Shown piece by piece: positions 61,782 through 64,000 of a stretch of DNA of 64,000 nucleotides (position 1 is the stretch's first letter; every line of letters begins with the position of its first letter). The stretch comes from Anaerolineaceae bacterium. GTDB lineage: Bacteria; Chloroflexota; Anaerolineae; Anaerolineales; Anaerolineaceae. Location of the stretch: NCBI GenBank assembly GCA_016841365.1, contig JAENZI010000011.1, positions 28,863-92,862 of the forward strand, in the 5' to 3' direction. A model generated the notes under the pieces. It ran no database searches. It was not told the DNA's origin and saw nothing but the letters and a program-made list of their open reading frames with translations. A program made the position numbers and the translations under genes.

Positions 61782-62699
61782 TCAGGGTTGTAAGGCGTCT
61801 GCAAATGCCTGTGCGGCTGAATCCAGGTTGGCCAACCAGTCTCGGGCTAAGGGGTCAACAACCGCAATGCCGGCGCCGATCTCGTCGGCAATTGCCTCCG
61901 CATCGGCTGTGCTGAAATTGGGTTGGATGAAAATCACTGAAATTTTTTCGTCTTTGGCGAGATTAACCAGGTCTGCTAATTCTCTGGGGCTTGGGTCTTG
62001 CCCGCCCACCTGAACCGAAATTTGTTCTACATCATATTGATCTGCAAAATAACCCCATGCAGGGTGGAAGACCATAAATTTGCGTTGTACCAAACCGGAG
62101 AGCGATGATTGGATGTTGGCATCCAGGGCATCAATATCGTCGATCAGTGAGGTGTAATTCGACTTAAACGTGTCCGCCCTGTCAGGCGCAAGTTCAGTGA
62201 GTGTGTTGAGGATGTTTTGGGCGATGATTTTCCCATTCTCGGGTGCCAGCCAGACATGCGGGTCAAGGTTATCCTCTGGGATTGCTTCATCGTGATCTTC
62301 CTCTTCCTCATCGTGGCTATGGGCTTCAGAGGTCGGGATGCGTTGAATGCCATCTGCTGAATCTACGATTAATAAATTTGGGTTGATGTCCTCGAAACGG
62401 GGCAGCCAGTTATCCTCGTATTCCACACCGATGCTGAAAAACACATTGGCATCGCTGAGGGCCTTCATCTGTTCCGGGTCTGGTTCGTAGGTGTGTGCTT
62501 CCTCACCAGGGCCGACCATCACATTCACTTCAACGGCATCACCACCGATGCGTTCGACAAAATAGGCTTGCGGGAGGATACTGACGGTCACCTGCAGCGG
62601 CGCGCTTGCGCTTTGGTCAACTGGTGAAGCTGACTGGCAGGACGCAGTCAAGAGCATTATTGCAAAAAGGAGAATTGAAATATTACGTTTATTTCTCAT
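61782..62699 (-). CDS. znuA: Metal ABC transporter substrate-binding lipoprotein (ZnuA family)
   Basis: About 305 aa from ATG 62699, which overlaps the end of the regulator gene by 11 bp. Lipobox IMLLTASCQSA. Mature part has QVTVSILPQAYFVERIGGD, the metal His in EEAHTYEPDPEQM, an acidic His-rich loop SEAHSHDEEEEDHDEA typical of zinc-specific members, LDPHVWLAPENGK (second His) and FHPAWGYFADQYDV (third His). It captures zinc outside the membrane and delivers it to ZnuB. The His-rich loop favours zinc over manganese. Confidence 0.94.
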   Translation of the reverse strand: MRNKRNISILLFAIMLLTASCQSASPVDQSASAPLQVTVSILPQAYFVERIGGDAVEVNVMVGPGEEAHTYEPDPEQMKALSDANVFFSIGVEYEDNWLPRFEDINPNLLIVDSADGIQRIPTSEAHSHDEEEEDHDEAIPEDNLDPHVWLAPENGKIIAQNILNTLTELAPDRADTFKSNYTSLIDDIDALDANIQSSLSGLVQRKFMVFHPAWGYFADQYDVEQISVQVGGQDPSPRELADLVNLAKDEKISVIFIQPNFSTADAEAIADEIGAGIAVVDPLARDWLANLDSAAQAFADALQP

Positions 62700-63120
62700 G
62701 ATCTTTTTCCTTCTGGCAATCCGGGCAGACCCCCTGAAGTTGCAGCAGGTGGCTTTCAATCTTAAATTTTGTATCTCGCTCAATCTGGTCCAATAATTTC
62801 ACGATGCCATCCGCGCCGTTGAATTCCAGGGCTCGCCCGCATTTTTGACAGATGATATGGTGATGGTGCCCTGGGGAGGATAAGATGTAACCATGGCAGC
62901 CATCTTGCCCATGGATCCGGCGTACGAGCTTGAGCTCGATCAGGAGTTCGAGGGTGCGATAGACCGTTACCAGGCTGATCTTCGAGCCGGACTCATGAGC
63001 ACGCTGTTGAATAGTTTGTGGTAACAGGGGCATTCCGGTTGATTCGAGAACTTCCATGATCACCTGACGGGGTTGGGTAAGACGCAGTCCCTGCTGGTTA
63101 AGTTTTTGCTGAATATCCAT
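62689..63120 (-). CDS. zur: Fur-family regulator, probably Zur
   Basis: 143 aa. Winged-helix part: LNQQGLRLTQPRQVIMEVLE, SLVTVYRTLELLIELKLV. Metal-binding part: SPGHHHHIICQKCGRALEF and GVCPDCQKEKDHEK, giving the two structural CxxC pairs and His-rich regulatory site. The downstream zinc-type transporter makes Zur more likely than Fur or PerR. It is first in the zur-znuA-znuC-znuB operon, whose promoter carries a perfect palindrome, so autoregulation is expected. Exact metal is inferred from context. Confidence 0.93.
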   Translation of the reverse strand: MDIQQKLNQQGLRLTQPRQVIMEVLESTGMPLLPQTIQQRAHESGSKISLVTVYRTLELLIELKLVRRIHGQDGCHGYILSSPGHHHHIICQKCGRALEFNGADGIVKLLDQIERDTKFKIESHLLQLQGVCPDCQKEKDHEK

Positions 63121-63123
63121 AAA

Positions 63124-63156
63124 AATCCTTATTGAAAATCTTTTTCAATAAGGATT
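63124..63156 (-). promoter_or_regulatory. Perfect 33-bp palindrome, putative Zur operator
   Basis: AATCCTTATTGAAAA (63124-63138) and its exact reverse complement (63142-63156) flank a TCT centre. It begins 4 bp upstream of the zur ATG, contains the ribosome site, and overlaps three bases of the -10. The length suits binding of one or two Fur-family dimers. Confidence 0.85.
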
Positions 63157-63182
63157 ATATTGGGGTTGCTCTGAAATGTCAA
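63154..63182 (-). promoter_or_regulatory. Consensus sigma-70 promoter of the zur-znu operon
   Basis: Minus strand TTGACA (63182-63177) and TATAAT (63159-63154) are separated by exactly 17 bp, matching consensus at all 12 hexamer positions. The operator overlaps its downstream edge. Confidence 0.92.
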
Positions 63183-63235
63183 TTATTTGCAGCAAGATTG
63201 CAGGGCAGGAAAAATCTGAACATTGGTTGATCAAT

Positions 63236-63266
63236 AAAAAAACCCCCGGCCGGCGTATACCAGGGG
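63236..63266 (-). terminator. Terminator of the small membrane-protein gene
   Basis: Minus strand CCCCTGG (63266-63260) pairs with CCGGGGG (63249-63243; one T-G) around a 10-nt loop, followed by seven T. It separates this gene from the zur promoter. The remaining bases to 63421 show no gene. Confidence 0.78.
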
Positions 63267-63325
63267 TGGAGGAAAATTGCATAGGAAAGATGTGTGGGGA
63301 TGAACCCGCAACAAAAAAATTATAT

Positions 63326-63340
63326 TCGAAATTCCACGTC
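63326..63340 (+). repeat. 15-bp interspersed repeat, copy 1
   Basis: TCGAAATTCCACGTC occurs here and again at 63948-63962, and the ~25 bp after it are similar in both copies. Copies flank the small membrane-protein gene. Confidence 0.55.
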
Positions 63341-63421
63341 AACAATAATTTTACTGCCATTTCTCCGCTTGATGGGCTTTCAAAATCGCATTTGCATCCG
63401 CAGAGTAAGTATATCAGGTTA

Positions 63422-63805
63422 CTAAACGTTGAGACCCTTCCAGGGAATGCCAAAAAAGGTCTCCCCGATTAATGCCTCAATCTGTTCCCGGTCGTCATGA
63501 GAAGCATACTCGATGACCAGCATCCCCTTTTCAGGGCAGGAAGAATCGCTACTGACATATACTCTGATATGCCCAGGATGAATGGCTTCGATTTGTTCGA
63601 TCACGTCCTGGTGCGCTGCCACCGTTTGTTCGGCATCGGCGAGAGAGGGTAGTTCCTCACAACGCAAATAAGGCACCCGGTTGTCATAGACAACGTCGCT
63701 GATCCACTTTTTGATGAAATGGGTCCTGACCTCTGCCACGATGAGGATGCCCAATAAAATGAGGATCATTATCCAGATGATCCGGCCCTTGTTGGATTTA
63801 TTCAT
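63422..63805 (-). CDS. Small single-pass membrane protein, function unknown
   Basis: About 127 aa from ATG 63805 (GGTGGTG upstream; GTG 63814 is an alternative). One N-terminal helix, GRIIWIMILILLGILIVAEV (residues ~7-26), then an extracytoplasmic part with RVPYLRCEELPSLADAEQTVA and HPGHIRVYVSSDSSCPEKGML; two Cys could form a disulfide. No family recognised. The Asp/Glu-rich C-terminal half has a possible alpha/beta (BON-like) pattern, but this is only an impression. Flanked by the two copies of the 15-bp repeat. Confidence 0.72.
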   Translation of the reverse strand: MNKSNKGRIIWIMILILLGILIVAEVRTHFIKKWISDVVYDNRVPYLRCEELPSLADAEQTVAAHQDVIEQIEAIHPGHIRVYVSSDSSCPEKGMLVIEYASHDDREQIEALIGETFFGIPWKGLNV

Positions 63806-63947
63806 CAGCACCACCTAACAGGAAACGCCCCTTACCCAGAGAGATCGGTTAAGGTTACGTTTCCTGAATATCTTCAACTCAAGATTATTGTTTATCAATG
63901 TCGTAGAATCATCCTGAATACCTGTTAACGATTATCAATAAGTGTTA

Positions 63948-63962
63948 TCGAAATTCCACGTC
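63948..63962 (+). repeat. 15-bp interspersed repeat, copy 2
   Basis: TCGAAATTCCACGTC, same orientation as the copy at 63326-63340. The 186-bp stretch from 63815 to the window end holds nothing else recognised; it may contain the promoter of the small membrane-protein gene. Confidence 0.55.
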
Positions 63963-64000
63963 TCTAAAAATTATATACCATTTTTCCCAAACCCGGGTGA

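Overview
The window most resembles a chromosome segment of an anaerobic member of the Chloroflexota, probably class Anaerolineae. This is inferred from the combination of features: an archaeal-type mevalonate entry module, a four-subunit 2-oxoacid:ferredoxin oxidoreductase, large secreted cohesin/dockerin and beta-helix proteins, Thr/Pro-rich surface proteins with a plain C-terminal membrane anchor instead of LPXTG, and secreted proteins ending in a short 'FLP/YFP' tail. No phage, IS element or CRISPR array was seen; the genes read as an ordinary, dense chromosome.

Layout. 1-13.1 kb: end of htpG, a thiolase, a zincin-like protein, the VOR/KOR-type ferredoxin oxidoreductase operon, a DegT aminotransferase, a PH-like membrane protein, peptidase T, a glutaminyl cyclase, Hsp20, a methyltransferase and a GAF histidine kinase. 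13.4-16.9 kb: HMG-CoA reductase, HMG-CoA synthase and an archaeal-type thiolase, i.e. the front end of the mevalonate pathway; the thiolase has Asp where the nucleophilic Cys is expected. 17.0-22.5 kb: a LacI-regulated catabolic operon (luciferase-like flavoprotein, two creatininase-family amidohydrolases, TIM-barrel isomerase, DapA-family aldolase) bounded by a consensus promoter/operator and a strong terminator. 22.6-29.1 kb: GalE, MsrQ/MsrP with a rhodanese lipoprotein, an S2P protease, a GIY-YIG protein, a CAP-LysM surface protein and SelD. The selD reading frame is longer than it looks: an in-frame TGA at 29021-29023 falls exactly at the active-site Cys/Sec position and is followed by a SECIS-like hairpin, so SelD is itself a selenoprotein.

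29.3-50.1 kb is the most unusual part: seven consecutive same-strand genes make a cohesin-dockerin surface system with no recognisable polysaccharide hydrolase. Two giant proteins (1653 and 1499 aa) and one smaller protein (about 335 aa) carry both a cohesin-like domain and a C-terminal dockerin, so they could in principle chain. Two proteins are cohesins on Thr/Pro or acidic linkers with a C-terminal membrane helix (possible anchors). One is a lone secreted cohesin. The last is a 2277-aa fibre-like protein with an N-terminal cohesin, a cadherin-like domain and 18 tandem ~95-aa repeats, each with a C-x4-C pair. Every dockerin is preceded by the same X-module-like domain and followed by a short tail ending in W-x-P. 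A good promoter about 530 bp upstream of the first gene implies a long 5' leader.

50.2-64 kb: a Cys-rich/Thr-Pro membrane protein; the essential rpsB-tsf-pyrH block with a structured rpsB leader and an acidic S2 tail; a tRNA-Arg with the uncommon anticodon GCG; a GT-C-like membrane protein; a DUF3048 lipoprotein; then on the opposite strand frr-uppS-cdsA (normally contiguous with rpsB-tsf-pyrH), a small c-type cytochrome lipoprotein, and a Fur/Zur-ZnuACB metal-uptake operon whose perfect consensus promoter is overlapped by a 33-bp perfect palindrome. All functional calls come from motif recognition by eye; no database search was possible.
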